From CAZXVW01 sp964644025 (lineage in GTDB: Bacteria; Acidobacteriota; Terriglobia; Bryobacterales; Bryobacteraceae), in assembly GCA_964644025.1 (NCBI GenBank), contig CAZXVW010000125.1, positions 1 to 13,022 of the forward strand: a stretch of 13,022 nucleotides of DNA, read 5' to 3'. The notes under the pieces were generated by a model that was not told the origin of the DNA, did not search any database, and saw nothing but the letters and a program-made list of their open reading frames with translations. Numbering within the stretch: position 1 is the stretch's first letter; every line of letters starts with the position of its first letter. Position numbers and translations under genes: made by a program. Positions 1 through 7,434 of this stretch are shown piece by piece.

Positions 1-64
1 CGGCCATTCTATGCTGGCGGCGCCTGAAAACGCAAAGCGCGCTGTCGTCACGCCGCCGCCAATC

Positions 65-1183
65 TCACAAACGGGATGCCAGCACGAGCAAAACCAGCGC
101 CACTCCGGCCAGCAAACGCATCCCCGCACGGATCGATTTGCGCTCGGAGATGGCGCCGATGGCGGCGGGCACGATGGAGGAGCCCAGCAATCCCATGGCG
201 AAGATCAGGGCGAACACACTGCCGTAGAGCCCCGGATCGAACTGGGCGAAGGTCAGTCCGACCGTGGTGGGAAAGATGGGCGCGAAGCATAGTCCCAACA
301 GGATGACGGAGACTGCGCCGACGCGGCGCCGGCGGGTGAAGGTCATCAGCAAGATCAGGGCGGCCGCGACGATCACAACGACCTCGATCGTGGCCCGGCC
401 GATTTGGGTGGTGACGAAGCGCGAGGTCGCCAGCCGGCCGGCCATCATTGCGACCCAGAACAAAGAGAACAGCAAGGCGGAACGTTTGTCGCTCCAGCCC
501 GCGTCGCTCAAGTACGTGGTGGTCCAACTGGCCATGGAGACCTCCAGCCCGATGTAGCAGAACAGGCAAAGGGCGGCGATCCACACCGTCGCATTGCCGA
601 TCAGCTCGACCGCGGTGGATAGCGCGAAGCCGCTTGCCACCTGGGGGTAAGTGGCCAGGGCGGCGGGCACGACGGAAAGACCGGCGACGGCCGCGAAGAT
701 GCTGAGCGCGCTGCGGAAGCTCAAGCGTTCAAACAGGAACGCGATGGCGAAGGGCACGACGAAGGCGCCGAGCCCGAAGAAAACGTTGCCGAGGTTGCTG
801 GCGGCGGCGGGGTTGTCCGGATCGATTGCGGCCGGCAGCAGTGTGTTGCCGCCGGTATTGACGCAACTGCCGCCCACGCCCAGCAGCAGGGCGGCCACGA
901 ACACCACGCTGACCCGCCGGGTGGTGGCGAACAACAGGATGGATCCGGCGATGATCAGAAAACCGAGGATCAACACCGGGCGATGTCCGAACCGGTCCAG
1001 CAACGGCCCCACCAGCAGCATGATGACGAGGCTGGTGGCCTGCCATACGGCGATCAGGCGTCCGATGCGCGCATCGTCGAGCGAGAGCCGCTCGGCCAGG
1101 CGCAATTTGATGCTGCCGAGAAAGGCAACCACGATTCCGAAGTTGAACACTCCCAACACGGCGGTCAACGCTGCCAGGTCCAC
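65..1183 (-). CDS. MFS transporter, fucose-permease (FHS)-like
   Basis: A 372-residue, very hydrophobic protein with about 12 predicted membrane segments, probably an inner-membrane secondary transporter. The MFS motif A lies between TM2 and TM3 (residues 59-71, GPLLDRFGHRPVL). Three further patches resemble the fucose/glucose permease branch: SNLGNVFFGLGAF near 129-141, YIGLEVSMASWTTTYL near 210-225 and APIFPTT near 301-307. From these I infer a sugar or related small-solute symporter, but the substrate cannot be read from the sequence. The start is a GTG, chosen because AGGAGGT sits six bases upstream and no good in-frame ATG precedes TM1. It is the last gene of the minus-strand run, 150 bp after the MATE gene. 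At 372 residues it is slightly short for an MFS protein, but both ends look intact. MFS membership is firm; the FHS subfamily is moderate. Confidence 0.87.
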   Translation of the reverse strand: MDLAALTAVLGVFNFGIVVAFLGSIKLRLAERLSLDDARIGRLIAVWQATSLVIMLLVGPLLDRFGHRPVLILGFLIIAGSILLFATTRRVSVVFVAALLLGVGGSCVNTGGNTLLPAAIDPDNPAAASNLGNVFFGLGAFVVPFAIAFLFERLSFRSALSIFAAVAGLSVVPAALATYPQVASGFALSTAVELIGNATVWIAALCLFCYIGLEVSMASWTTTYLSDAGWSDKRSALLFSLFWVAMMAGRLATSRFVTTQIGRATIEVVVIVAAALILLMTFTRRRRVGAVSVILLGLCFAPIFPTTVGLTFAQFDPGLYGSVFALIFAMGLLGSSIVPAAIGAISERKSIRAGMRLLAGVALVLLVLASRL

Positions 1184-1189
1184 GATTGC

Positions 1190-1196
1190 ACCTCCT
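1190..1196 (-). promoter_or_regulatory. Strong Shine-Dalgarno deciding the GTG start of the MFS gene
   Basis: On the minus strand AGGAGGT lies six bases before the GTG at 1183..1181. This is near-perfect complementarity to the 16S rRNA tail and supports the non-ATG start. An ATG further upstream (minus strand, 1246) opens only a short frame that is out of phase with the transporter. Confidence 0.7.
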
Positions 1197-1289
1197 GGGC
1201 GGGACGGGCTCTTGCCGCCCGCCTGATCCGGGTTTGGTTTTTCATGATGTCACAAACGGAAATTGCGGTTCCACTGGCTGGCGGGAGCG

Positions 1290-1308
1290 GGCCCGGGGGC
1301 GCCGGGCC
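1290..1308. repeat. G+C-rich inverted repeat between MATE and MFS genes
   Basis: GGCCCGG (1290..1296) and CCGGGCC (1302..1308) form a perfect 7-bp stem with a 5-base loop, 26 bp beyond the MATE stop codon. The stem is strong but no T-run follows on the minus strand, so it is not a canonical intrinsic terminator. It could attenuate transcription or protect mRNA ends in the MATE-MFS spacer, or simply reflect base composition. Confidence 0.4.
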
Positions 1309-1333
1309 GCCTGGGGTTGGAAAACAGATCCGC

Positions 1334-2707
1334 TCACGCGAGCAGCCGCTTCAGGTTCCTGATGTACAGCGTTACCCACCCGAGAGCGATGGGCATGTAA
1401 GCCAGGCCAGCGGCGGCGACGCCGATCCAGACGCCGCGCAGGCCCCACCCCGCGTGGATGCCGAGCAGCCAGGCGGCCGGCACGGTGAAGGCAAGGGTTC
1501 GGATGAGCGTCATTACGAGCGCGTCGAGCCCCCTGCCGGTCCCCTGGAACATGGCCGAGGACGTCATGCCGATCGGGGCGGTCGGAAGCACCACCCAGAC
1601 AATGCGGAGGAACACGGTCAGGTCTCCCATTAAGTGACGCGAGGCGCTGGACCAGGCGAACACCCAGGTGATTTGCCGGGCGAATGCGAACAGAAGGAGG
1701 GCGAGTACGCCTTCGGCCAGCACGCCGACTTTCACCGCGAAGAAGTAAGAGGTGCGGAGCTTGGAGTAGTCGCGCGCGCCGAACGCGGCTCCGGTGACAG
1801 CAGTGACGGCACTCGCCATGCCGAGCATCGGCAGGATGGCAATGGAGACGACCCGCCAGCCGGTGGTGTAAATGGCCACGCCGTAAGGGCCGGCGACGGT
1901 GGCGATGATCTTGGTGAGAGCGAAGGCCATCAGTGACATTGACATCTGGGAGACCGAGGCGGGAAGCCCCACCTTGCCGATGTCGAGGACGATCTTCCGG
2001 TTAAAACGAAAGCTCCGGAACTGGAAAGAGACGTATGTGCGGCGGGTGATGAACAGCCAGTAGGCGGTGGCCGCGGACACCAGCGCCATCGAGAACACGG
2101 TGGCCCAGGCCGCGCCCGCCACGCCGAGGTCGAGCCAATAGATGAGCACGGGGTCGAGGATGATGTTCAGCACCCCGCCGGCGACCATCGCGTACATAGC
2201 TCTTTTGGCATCGCCTTCGCTGCGGAGTATGGAGACCGCGGTTTGGACGAAGAAGATGAAGATCAGCCCCGAAAATACGATCCGGGCGTAAGCGATGGAA
2301 AGTCCGAGGGCGCTGCCGGCGCCCAGAAACCGCAGTAGCGGCGGGAGCAGGGGAACAATGACGGCGGTCGAGACGGCGGCGGTGATCAACATCAGCACGA
2401 TGGTGTGGACGGCGCTGCTGTCGGCGCCGGGTTTGTCGCGTGCGCCGATGCGCCTGGAAATGGCTGCTCCGCCGCCGATCCCGATGCCGTTGGCCAGGGA
2501 AAGAACGAAGAAGAAAAGCGGAAAAGCGAAGCCGACCGCCGAGAGGGAGTCGGGACCTTTGCCGGAGACCCAGATGGCGTCGGCCAGGTTATAGACGGTC
2601 TGGGCGGTCATGGCCGCAACCATGGGGAGGGAGAGCTTGATGATGGCTCTCTTCGGGTTGCCAAGAAGGGTTCGGACGCCCTCGGTTTCCGTGTTCAGTT
2701 CCGGCAA
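1334..2707 (-). CDS. MATE family efflux transporter
   Basis: A 457-residue integral membrane protein with about 12 predicted helices arranged as two homologous halves (roughly residues 23-215 and 235-450), the usual length and layout for MATE exporters. Family-typical stretches include LSLPMVAAMTAQTVYNLADAIWVS near the N-terminus and GIGIGGGAAISRRIGARD near 74-91; the second half repeats the pattern (VGLPASVSQMSMSLMAF). Members of this family export cationic drugs or metabolites in exchange for H+ or Na+; the substrate here is unknown. The start is taken as TTG at 2707, with GGAG five bases upstream (minus strand, 2712..2715). The next in-frame Met lies inside TM1. The gene follows the exported alpha/beta hydrolase by 194 bp and precedes the MFS gene by 150 bp, so co-transcription is possible but not tight. 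Confidence 0.9.
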   Translation of the reverse strand: MPELNTETEGVRTLLGNPKRAIIKLSLPMVAAMTAQTVYNLADAIWVSGKGPDSLSAVGFAFPLFFFVLSLANGIGIGGGAAISRRIGARDKPGADSSAVHTIVLMLITAAVSTAVIVPLLPPLLRFLGAGSALGLSIAYARIVFSGLIFIFFVQTAVSILRSEGDAKRAMYAMVAGGVLNIILDPVLIYWLDLGVAGAAWATVFSMALVSAATAYWLFITRRTYVSFQFRSFRFNRKIVLDIGKVGLPASVSQMSMSLMAFALTKIIATVAGPYGVAIYTTGWRVVSIAILPMLGMASAVTAVTGAAFGARDYSKLRTSYFFAVKVGVLAEGVLALLLFAFARQITWVFAWSSASRHLMGDLTVFLRIVWVVLPTAPIGMTSSAMFQGTGRGLDALVMTLIRTLAFTVPAAWLLGIHAGWGLRGVWIGVAAAGLAYMPIALGWVTLYIRNLKRLLA

Positions 2708-2751
2708 GGTACTCCGCTTGATCGGCTGGATCGGGTCCGGCAGATTCCATT

Positions 2752-2767
2752 CTCTCCCCTGGGAGAG
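2752..2767. repeat. Short palindrome upstream of the MATE gene
   Basis: CTCTCCC and GGGAGAG flank a 2-base centre, giving a perfect 7+7 inverted repeat 45 bp before the MATE start codon. No T-run follows on either strand, which argues against a terminator. A symmetric site in this position could be an operator for a dimeric regulator, but no regulator gene is adjacent and no second copy of the site was noticed. Confidence 0.35.
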
Positions 2768-2901
2768 GTTCCTTGCAGGGGCGAGCCGGACCGCGGCCGG
2801 CTGCCCTCAGAGAGGAAACCATGACATGGCGCTGCGTCACTGCCCTGCTGAAGAACACCCCGCGACGCGGCCTTGATGGTAGTGGACGGGGTGCATGCGA
2901 C

Positions 2902-4365
2902 TCAGCGGCGGCGCTGGGGAGGGTTCGGGCGCGGCGCCGGCGGCCGGGGCGAGCGCGCCAGGTTCAAGCGCGGGGCGCCGGGGTAAAGTACGTTCGACAA
3001 CGTTGCGCTCCACTCCCCTTTTTGCGTGCGGTCGGCGAGCTCACAGGCGGCGGCGTCGACGCCCTGCATGGTGACCGGTCCGCCCTGCTCCGGCGTGGGA
3101 GTGACGATGGAGCGAATCGTCTGGCGGTCGAACCGCTTGCCGGCCGGGTTCTCGATCAAGCGGGGAAGTTTCTTGCCCATCACCCATTCCAGGTAATGCG
3201 GGTCGGGGTTGATCCTGGCCCAGCGCACGCCGGCGTCGAGAAAGGCGTTGTATTGAATGAGAATGTGACGGTGGTCCGGAGTGGCCTGGACGTGGTCACG
3301 CTCATTGGCCCAGATGATCACCGCCAGCTCGGGAGCATTCTTCACGGCCTGGGGCACCTGCGTTTCGCCGTCACGGATGTCCAGGAACTTCTTCACCTGG
3401 TCCAGCTTGGCGATGTGGGCCGGCCACTGATCCCCGAACAGTTTGCGCCGGGCCGCCTCGGTGATAACCAGCCGGGAGTAGAAAACGTTTGGCGGCGGGC
3501 CGGGGACGATGACGCCGTTCAACTGAAAGTCGGCGCCACGGTCAAAGCGTCCGTTGCCGTTGCCGTCCAGGTACAGGCAGCCGGTGATGTTGACCGGCGG
3601 ACCCTGCAGGCGCGGGAAACGCCCCGGCGCGAGGCCGGGGTCGTAGCGCAGGTGCGTCAGGTCGAGCTTACCGGTATCCGGGTCATAGAAGGGATTGGGG
3701 CCGGTGTTCCGGGTGCCGAACTCGCCGTTGATGACGCCGTCGCCGTAAGGGGATTCGTGGCTGACGTACCAGGCCATTCCGGACGCCGCCTGCCGGCTCG
3801 AGGCCAGCGCGGCCGGGACGATGTTTCCCCCCAGCGACCAGCCGACGATGCCCACGTTGTTTTTCAATAGCGGGACGCTGCCCGCCACCTGCTGGATGGT
3901 TTTGCCGTCCAAGGTGCGCAACCGTCCCTGGGCGAAGGCCATGATGTCGGCCAGTGCGCGGATGCAGTTTTCGCCGCGCTGGTCATAGACGCCCCCGCTT
4001 TTCCAGACCTTGCCATCGGCCTGCGGGGCCGAGCGCCCGCCCGGAAAGGCAAACAGCACTTCACAAAAGCCGAAACCGTCGAGCCGCCCTTGGGAACGGT
4101 CCAGCGACCCGGTGCTGAAGCCGCCGGGAACATGGATGACCACGGGCGCTCCTTCTTTGTAGCGCGGTTGCTTGGGCGGGACCACGCGGATCACGATTCC
4201 CTCTTCGCCGGCCACGGCGGAAGGAATTCTCACCAGCGGGCCCTGGATTCTGGGCGGCTGCGGACGCCGGGCGCCAGTGCGAGGCTGGGGGGCCTGTGCC
4301 CCAACTGACAATAGCGCGGCAGTTGCGCCGAGCGCCAGGAGAACGATCATCTGTCTTCTTCTCAT
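2902..4365 (-). CDS. Exported alpha/beta hydrolase-fold protein with calcium-loop-like insertion
   Basis: A 487-residue protein beginning with a Sec-type signal (MRRRQMIVLLALGATAALLSVGAQA). An HVPGG segment near 78-82 fits an oxyanion-hole strand. GWSLGG (175-180) is a nucleophile elbow with Ser177. Asp357 (ANERDH) and His390 (NPDPHYLEW) are plausible partners for a catalytic triad. The roughly 180 residues between Ser and Asp hold an insertion with DGNGNGRFDRGAD (267-279), an EF-hand or dockerin-like acidic loop that may bind Ca2+. The C-terminus is Pro/Arg-rich. I infer an extracytoplasmic esterase or peptidase-like enzyme; the substrate is unknown. The ATG at 4365 was chosen because GGAGGGA lies just upstream and the signal peptide then starts cleanly. 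An in-frame start 19 codons earlier (4422) would add a non-signal leader. The gene lies 75 bp behind the metallo-hydrolase gene, probably in one transcript. Confidence 0.8.
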   Translation of the reverse strand: MRRRQMIVLLALGATAALLSVGAQAPQPRTGARRPQPPRIQGPLVRIPSAVAGEEGIVIRVVPPKQPRYKEGAPVVIHVPGGFSTGSLDRSQGRLDGFGFCEVLFAFPGGRSAPQADGKVWKSGGVYDQRGENCIRALADIMAFAQGRLRTLDGKTIQQVAGSVPLLKNNVGIVGWSLGGNIVPAALASSRQAASGMAWYVSHESPYGDGVINGEFGTRNTGPNPFYDPDTGKLDLTHLRYDPGLAPGRFPRLQGPPVNITGCLYLDGNGNGRFDRGADFQLNGVIVPGPPPNVFYSRLVITEAARRKLFGDQWPAHIAKLDQVKKFLDIRDGETQVPQAVKNAPELAVIIWANERDHVQATPDHRHILIQYNAFLDAGVRWARINPDPHYLEWVMGKKLPRLIENPAGKRFDRQTIRSIVTPTPEQGGPVTMQGVDAAACELADRTQKGEWSATLSNVLYPGAPRLNLARSPRPPAPRPNPPQRRR

Positions 4366-4372
4366 TCTTGTT

Positions 4373-4381
4373 TCCCTCCTT
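4373..4381 (-). promoter_or_regulatory. Shine-Dalgarno deciding the start of the alpha/beta hydrolase
   Basis: On the minus strand AAGGAGGGA ends seven bases before the ATG at 4365. This strong ribosome-binding site selects the start that places the signal peptide at the true N-terminus, over the in-frame codon 57 bases upstream. Confidence 0.7.
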
Positions 4382-4440
4382 CCGGTGACGGTGTTTCCGG
4401 AGACGTTGTATTCTCCGCTCACCGGGGCGAGCCGTGCAAA

Positions 4441-5334
4441 CTACAGCTCCAGTTTCATTCCGTCTTCGGCCACAACCACTTTCCCGGCGTACTGGCTGGC
4501 CAGGCGCACGGTCTTGTCCAGGTCATAGTAACGGGCGAATCCGATGGGCCGTTCGGTGAGATGCGTGAAGACCATGGTCTTCGGCTTCACAGCCTTGGCG
4601 ATGCCCGCCAGCACCTCCGGGGGCAGGTGCAGCGTGTCGATGATCAGCATGTCCGCACCGGCGGCGAATTTCATGAAACCAGTGTGCTCCTCGAGCTTCT
4701 TATGGGGAGGCCCGCCGATGTCGCCGGAGAAGACCAGCACGCCGCGCCGGGTCTCGAACTTGATCGCCCAGCAGTCCATGTTCGCGTGAACCACCGGATG
4801 AAAGATGACCTTGTAGGCGCCGGCGTCGAAGGTGCCGGCGTCGCGATTTCTTTTCCGCTGGATGGCCGGGCTGGTCAGCAAGCTGCGGCCGCGTCCGTCC
4901 ACCTTATAAGCCCGGTTGTAAAGGTCCGAGAGCATCTCGTCCAGCCCGTCAGGGCCGAAGATGGTAAGCCGGCGGCGCTTCCGGGCCTCCGGCGAGTTGC
5001 GGCCGCCGCCGATGGAGCGCCACTGCCAGAGCACCGCGTCAAGATCCACGCAGTGGTCGTAATGCAGGTGCGAGATGAAGATGTAGTTGAGCGTATCGGG
5101 GGATTTCTTATAGCGGTACAGGTGTTCCAGGACACCGGCGCCGGCATCGAGCAGCCAGCGGTCGCCGGCCACATCGACGACGATTCCTGTCTGCATTCTG
5201 GGGCGCGGCGGGAAGATGTTCGGATGGCCGGTGCCCATGAACTGAATTTCGACCGGGCCGGCAGGGGGCAAAGCGAACAACAATGCGCCCAGGCAGGCGG
5301 CCAGGCTGATATGGAGGATTGACGTTCTTGACAT
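4441..5334 (-). CDS. Exported metallo-beta-lactamase-fold hydrolase (RNase Z/arylsulfatase-like)
   Basis: A 297-residue protein with an N-terminal export signal (hydrophobic stretch about residues 7-24) followed by a complete metallo-beta-lactamase fold. The zinc motif HLHYDH occupies 89-94. Further expected metal ligands are His183 (VVHANMD), Asp205 (FSGDIGG) and His258 (FTHLTERP), the set expected for a two-metal site. GTGHPN near 35-39 and the overall layout resemble RNase Z-like and arylsulfatase-like members rather than true beta-lactamases. The export signal makes a tRNA-processing role unlikely; I infer hydrolysis of a phosphoester, sulfate ester or lactone outside the cytoplasm, with substrate unknown. 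The ATG start has AAAGG six bases upstream. It is the first gene behind the promoter at 5445..5473, followed after 75 bp by another exported hydrolase. Confidence 0.85.
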   Translation of the reverse strand: MSRTSILHISLAACLGALLFALPPAGPVEIQFMGTGHPNIFPPRPRMQTGIVVDVAGDRWLLDAGAGVLEHLYRYKKSPDTLNYIFISHLHYDHCVDLDAVLWQWRSIGGGRNSPEARKRRRLTIFGPDGLDEMLSDLYNRAYKVDGRGRSLLTSPAIQRKRNRDAGTFDAGAYKVIFHPVVHANMDCWAIKFETRRGVLVFSGDIGGPPHKKLEEHTGFMKFAAGADMLIIDTLHLPPEVLAGIAKAVKPKTMVFTHLTERPIGFARYYDLDKTVRLASQYAGKVVVAEDGMKLEL

Positions 5335-5444
5335 GGATTACCTTTCGCGCTCCGTTTGCCGGGGCCATTGCTTTCGGGCCGCGGCCGCCTCTTCGGAGCT
5401 GAACTCCTGCTGCCGGGAAAGGCGTCTCTATTTTCTCAAAAGGC

Positions 5445-5473
5445 ATCATACTTCAAAAGCTGCTTTGCGGCAA
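5445..5473 (-). promoter_or_regulatory. Sigma70-type promoter of the metallo-hydrolase gene
   Basis: Read on the minus strand, TTGCCG (5473..5468) and TATGAT (5450..5445) are separated by exactly 17 bases. Four of six -35 positions and five of six -10 positions match consensus. The local sequence is noticeably AT-rich against the high-GC background. Transcription would begin near 5438 and leave a leader of about 100 bases before the ATG at 5334. It probably drives the metallo-hydrolase, the alpha/beta hydrolase and perhaps the transporter genes beyond. It also suggests that the lipoprotein-like gene ending at 5576 belongs to a separate transcript. Confidence 0.6.
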
Positions 5474-5575
5474 GGACAATGAGGTTGTTCGTATCGAAAC
5501 GCTACCCGCGGTCCGGGCGTTGCTTCCGCCGGTGAAGGACGAAGTCCGGCCGCATCGGCCGGGCGCAAGCCGGTG

Positions 5576-6220
5576 TTACGGAACCTTGACGGTGAGCTGC
5601 TTCCGCTCTTTCCGCCCGTCCGGAGCGGTGGCCGTGAGGGTGAACGTGGTGGTCTTGTCTATTCTGATGGTGAAACAACGGCTGACGGGTTCGAGCTGTT
5701 GCACGGGCGGGTCAATGGCCACCGACGCGGCCTCGTCGACGCTGTAGCAAAGTGTCACGCGGCCCCCCTTGGGTACGGACTCCGCACTGGCGACGAAGGC
5801 GCCCAGCACGGCCTTGCGCCTGACGGTTCTCACCGGGCGGCGGACGCGGATGGAAAGCTCCTCGGAGGCTTCGCCGCCCGGTCCGGTGGCGGTGAGCCGG
5901 TACGTGCCGGAGGCCGCCGGAGCAAAGGTGAAGCACCGGTTGCGGCCGGGCTTGAGGGCCTTCACGTTGGGTTCCAGCTTGACGGCATCGGCGCCGACCA
6001 CGCCGTAACAGACGGTGACGTTTTCGCCTCGGGTCACTTCGGGCGGGCTGGCGTAGAACTGCGTAATCCGGACCGGTTCCGGGACAGCCGCCTTGGGGGC
6101 CGGCCTGGGCTGTTCGGGCGCCGGAGACGGGGAACAGGCGGGCATCAACGCCACGGCGGCGCACAGGAGCACGCCAGCGGCCACCCACGCCGTCTCAGAA
6201 AGCGATTTTCGGTTTCTCAT
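5576..6220 (-). CDS. Putative lipoprotein with two Ig-like repeats
   Basis: A 214-residue exported protein. A basic N-terminus and hydrophobic core lead to ALMPAC with Cys29, an imperfect lipobox, then a Pro/Ala linker (30-48). Two homologous beta-rich modules follow, roughly 49-127 and 137-214. Each contains the same signature: a VTVCY/VTLCY strand, a second Cys about 25 residues later (Cys71/Cys96 and Cys158/Cys182) within RCFTF/RCFTI, then TYRLTAT or TFTLTAT. The pairs could form one disulfide per module. The repeat points to internal duplication of an Ig-like fold, probably acting in surface binding or scaffolding; no enzymatic motif is visible. AAGGAAG precedes the ATG. The gene start overlaps the end of the sialidase-like gene by 26 bp, implying translational coupling. 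Confidence 0.75.
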   Translation of the reverse strand: MRNRKSLSETAWVAAGVLLCAAVALMPACSPSPAPEQPRPAPKAAVPEPVRITQFYASPPEVTRGENVTVCYGVVGADAVKLEPNVKALKPGRNRCFTFAPAASGTYRLTATGPGGEASEELSIRVRRPVRTVRRKAVLGAFVASAESVPKGGRVTLCYSVDEAASVAIDPPVQQLEPVSRCFTIRIDKTTTFTLTATAPDGRKERKQLTVKVP

Positions 6221-7376
6221 TGGACTTCCTTTCCGGCTCGGGCAACTGGACCTTGGCCAGGTAGATGGCGGCCTTCTCCTCGTGGGAAGAATAATAGCTC
6301 ACCCACAGCAGTCCGTCGTGGAAAACCAGACCAGGATAGCTGTTGTCCCCACCGGAAGGCAAGGTGAGGAATTCGGTAAGCGTTGCTTCGCGCGGATCGA
6401 GCCAGCACAGCGCCGTGCGCTGGCGGGGATTGTACAGCCGCCCGGCCGCGACAATCCGGCCGTCCGGCACCCGCAGCATGTCGGGGCCGCCGAGACGCAC
6501 GCCGAGGTCTTGCCACTCCCAGGCGCGGTACGGAGGGCGGCTGTGGCCGAGCCATGCGGTGCCGGAGCCGCCGTCGCGGCGCAGCAGACAGAGGGCGGAG
6601 TCGTCGTTGTTGAACAGGAGCGTGGCCTCGGTGGGTTTGCCATCGGTCAGCACCTTGTCGGCCACCGTCTGGAACCGCAGACCTTCCGGGCCCACGTACA
6701 TGCGCAGGAACCGGTCCGGGCGAGTGCTGTAAGCCATGCTGTAGGCGCTGCCGCGATGCCAGGCCACGCGCCATAGCCACATGTCCGGGTCGCCGATTTT
6801 GAACGGTATGCCCCAGTTGCGCCCGTCCAGCGTGTACCAGGCGAGCGTCTGGTGAACCGGGGCGGCGGGGGCATGATACGCCGCCACGGCCGACAGCATC
6901 AGCCGCCGGTCCGGCGTGATGCTGAATTTCGGGTCCCGGAGATCCGCATCCCCGGTGGCAATGCGAAACGCCGGCAGCCACTCGGCGCCGTCGGCCGAGC
7001 TGATTACGCGGATCGCGCCGTCGGGGGAGACGTGGGCGGATCCTTCGCGGAAGGCGCAGTACCAGCGCTCGCGGAAGCGGATCAGGTCGGTGAAAGCGTT
7101 GTGCGGTGCCTGGTCCCAGATCTTCTCGACACTGATCAGCCGCGGCTGATCCGGGCCGGGAGCCGGATTCAGCGCGCCGATAACCCGGGGGCCGCCCGGC
7201 TCTCCGCCCGGGACGGGGAGACCGGCCGCCGGCGGCAAGGACGGCAGGGGCAAGGCCGGCGGCGGCTGCTGCTGGGTGGCGGGCACGGCCGCTCCGAGCA
7301 AGGCCAGCAGCGCGACCGGAGCCAATGAGCAGGTCAGCCGAACCATCGCCTTCGCTATCATTGTACGCGTCTTCAA
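6195..7376 (-). CDS. Exported sialidase-fold (BNR/Asp-box) protein
   Basis: A 393-residue protein with an export signal (hydrophobic segment about 15-32) and a Pro-rich spacer to about residue 75. The body resembles six-bladed sialidase-fold proteins: SSADGAEW (126-133) matches the S-x-D-G-x-x-W Asp-box, TLDGRNW (182-188) is a second looser one, and YCAFREG (106-112) is a conserved first-blade segment of this group. The classical FRIP arginine motif of true neuraminidases is not seen, so catalysis on sialic acid is uncertain. It may be another glycoside hydrolase-like or glycan-binding beta-propeller. The start is uncertain: TTG at 7376 (AAGGGA upstream), ATG at 7361 (five codons shorter) and ATG at 7346 all keep the signal peptide. 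It follows cysE by 58 bp, and its 3' end overlaps the lipoprotein gene. Confidence 0.78.
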   Translation of the reverse strand: MKTRTMIAKAMVRLTCSLAPVALLALLGAAVPATQQQPPPALPLPSLPPAAGLPVPGGEPGGPRVIGALNPAPGPDQPRLISVEKIWDQAPHNAFTDLIRFRERWYCAFREGSAHVSPDGAIRVISSADGAEWLPAFRIATGDADLRDPKFSITPDRRLMLSAVAAYHAPAAPVHQTLAWYTLDGRNWGIPFKIGDPDMWLWRVAWHRGSAYSMAYSTRPDRFLRMYVGPEGLRFQTVADKVLTDGKPTEATLLFNNDDSALCLLRRDGGSGTAWLGHSRPPYRAWEWQDLGVRLGGPDMLRVPDGRIVAAGRLYNPRQRTALCWLDPREATLTEFLTLPSGGDNSYPGLVFHDGLLWVSYYSSHEEKAAIYLAKVQLPEPERKSNEKPKIAF

Positions 7377-7434
7377 TGCGTCCCTTGGTACGTCCGCACG
7401 GCCTGCCGGCTCGATGCAACGGACTCACCCCGGT

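Noticed and set aside
1..64. Possible start of a further minus-strand gene (ATG at 7) or a terminator after the MFS gene.
   Set aside because: Only seven bases of any such gene are visible, and the GGCGGCG/CGCCGCC arms are far apart with no T-run. Nothing can be supported here.
1169..1246. Short upstream frame (25 codons, starting MKNQTRIRR) overlapping the MFS start.
   Set aside because: It could be a leader peptide, but no ribosome-binding site precedes it and nothing about its sequence suggests attenuation.
2773..3870. A 365-codon open frame on the plus strand.
   Set aside because: It is antisense to the alpha/beta hydrolase, whose signal peptide, GWSLGG motif and ribosome-binding site are convincing.
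4382..4425. CCGGTG and CACCGG inverted repeat in front of the alpha/beta hydrolase.
   Set aside because: Six-bp arms separated by 32 bases are expected by chance at this GC content.
4561..5322. A 253-codon open frame on the plus strand.
   Set aside because: It mirrors the metallo-beta-lactamase-fold gene, which has the complete HxHxDH motif and a promoter on the other strand.
6217..7428. A 403-codon minus-strand frame in another phase over the sialidase-like gene.
   Set aside because: Its product is Arg/Pro/Gly-rich without a fold signature, while the alternative frame has a signal peptide and Asp-boxes.
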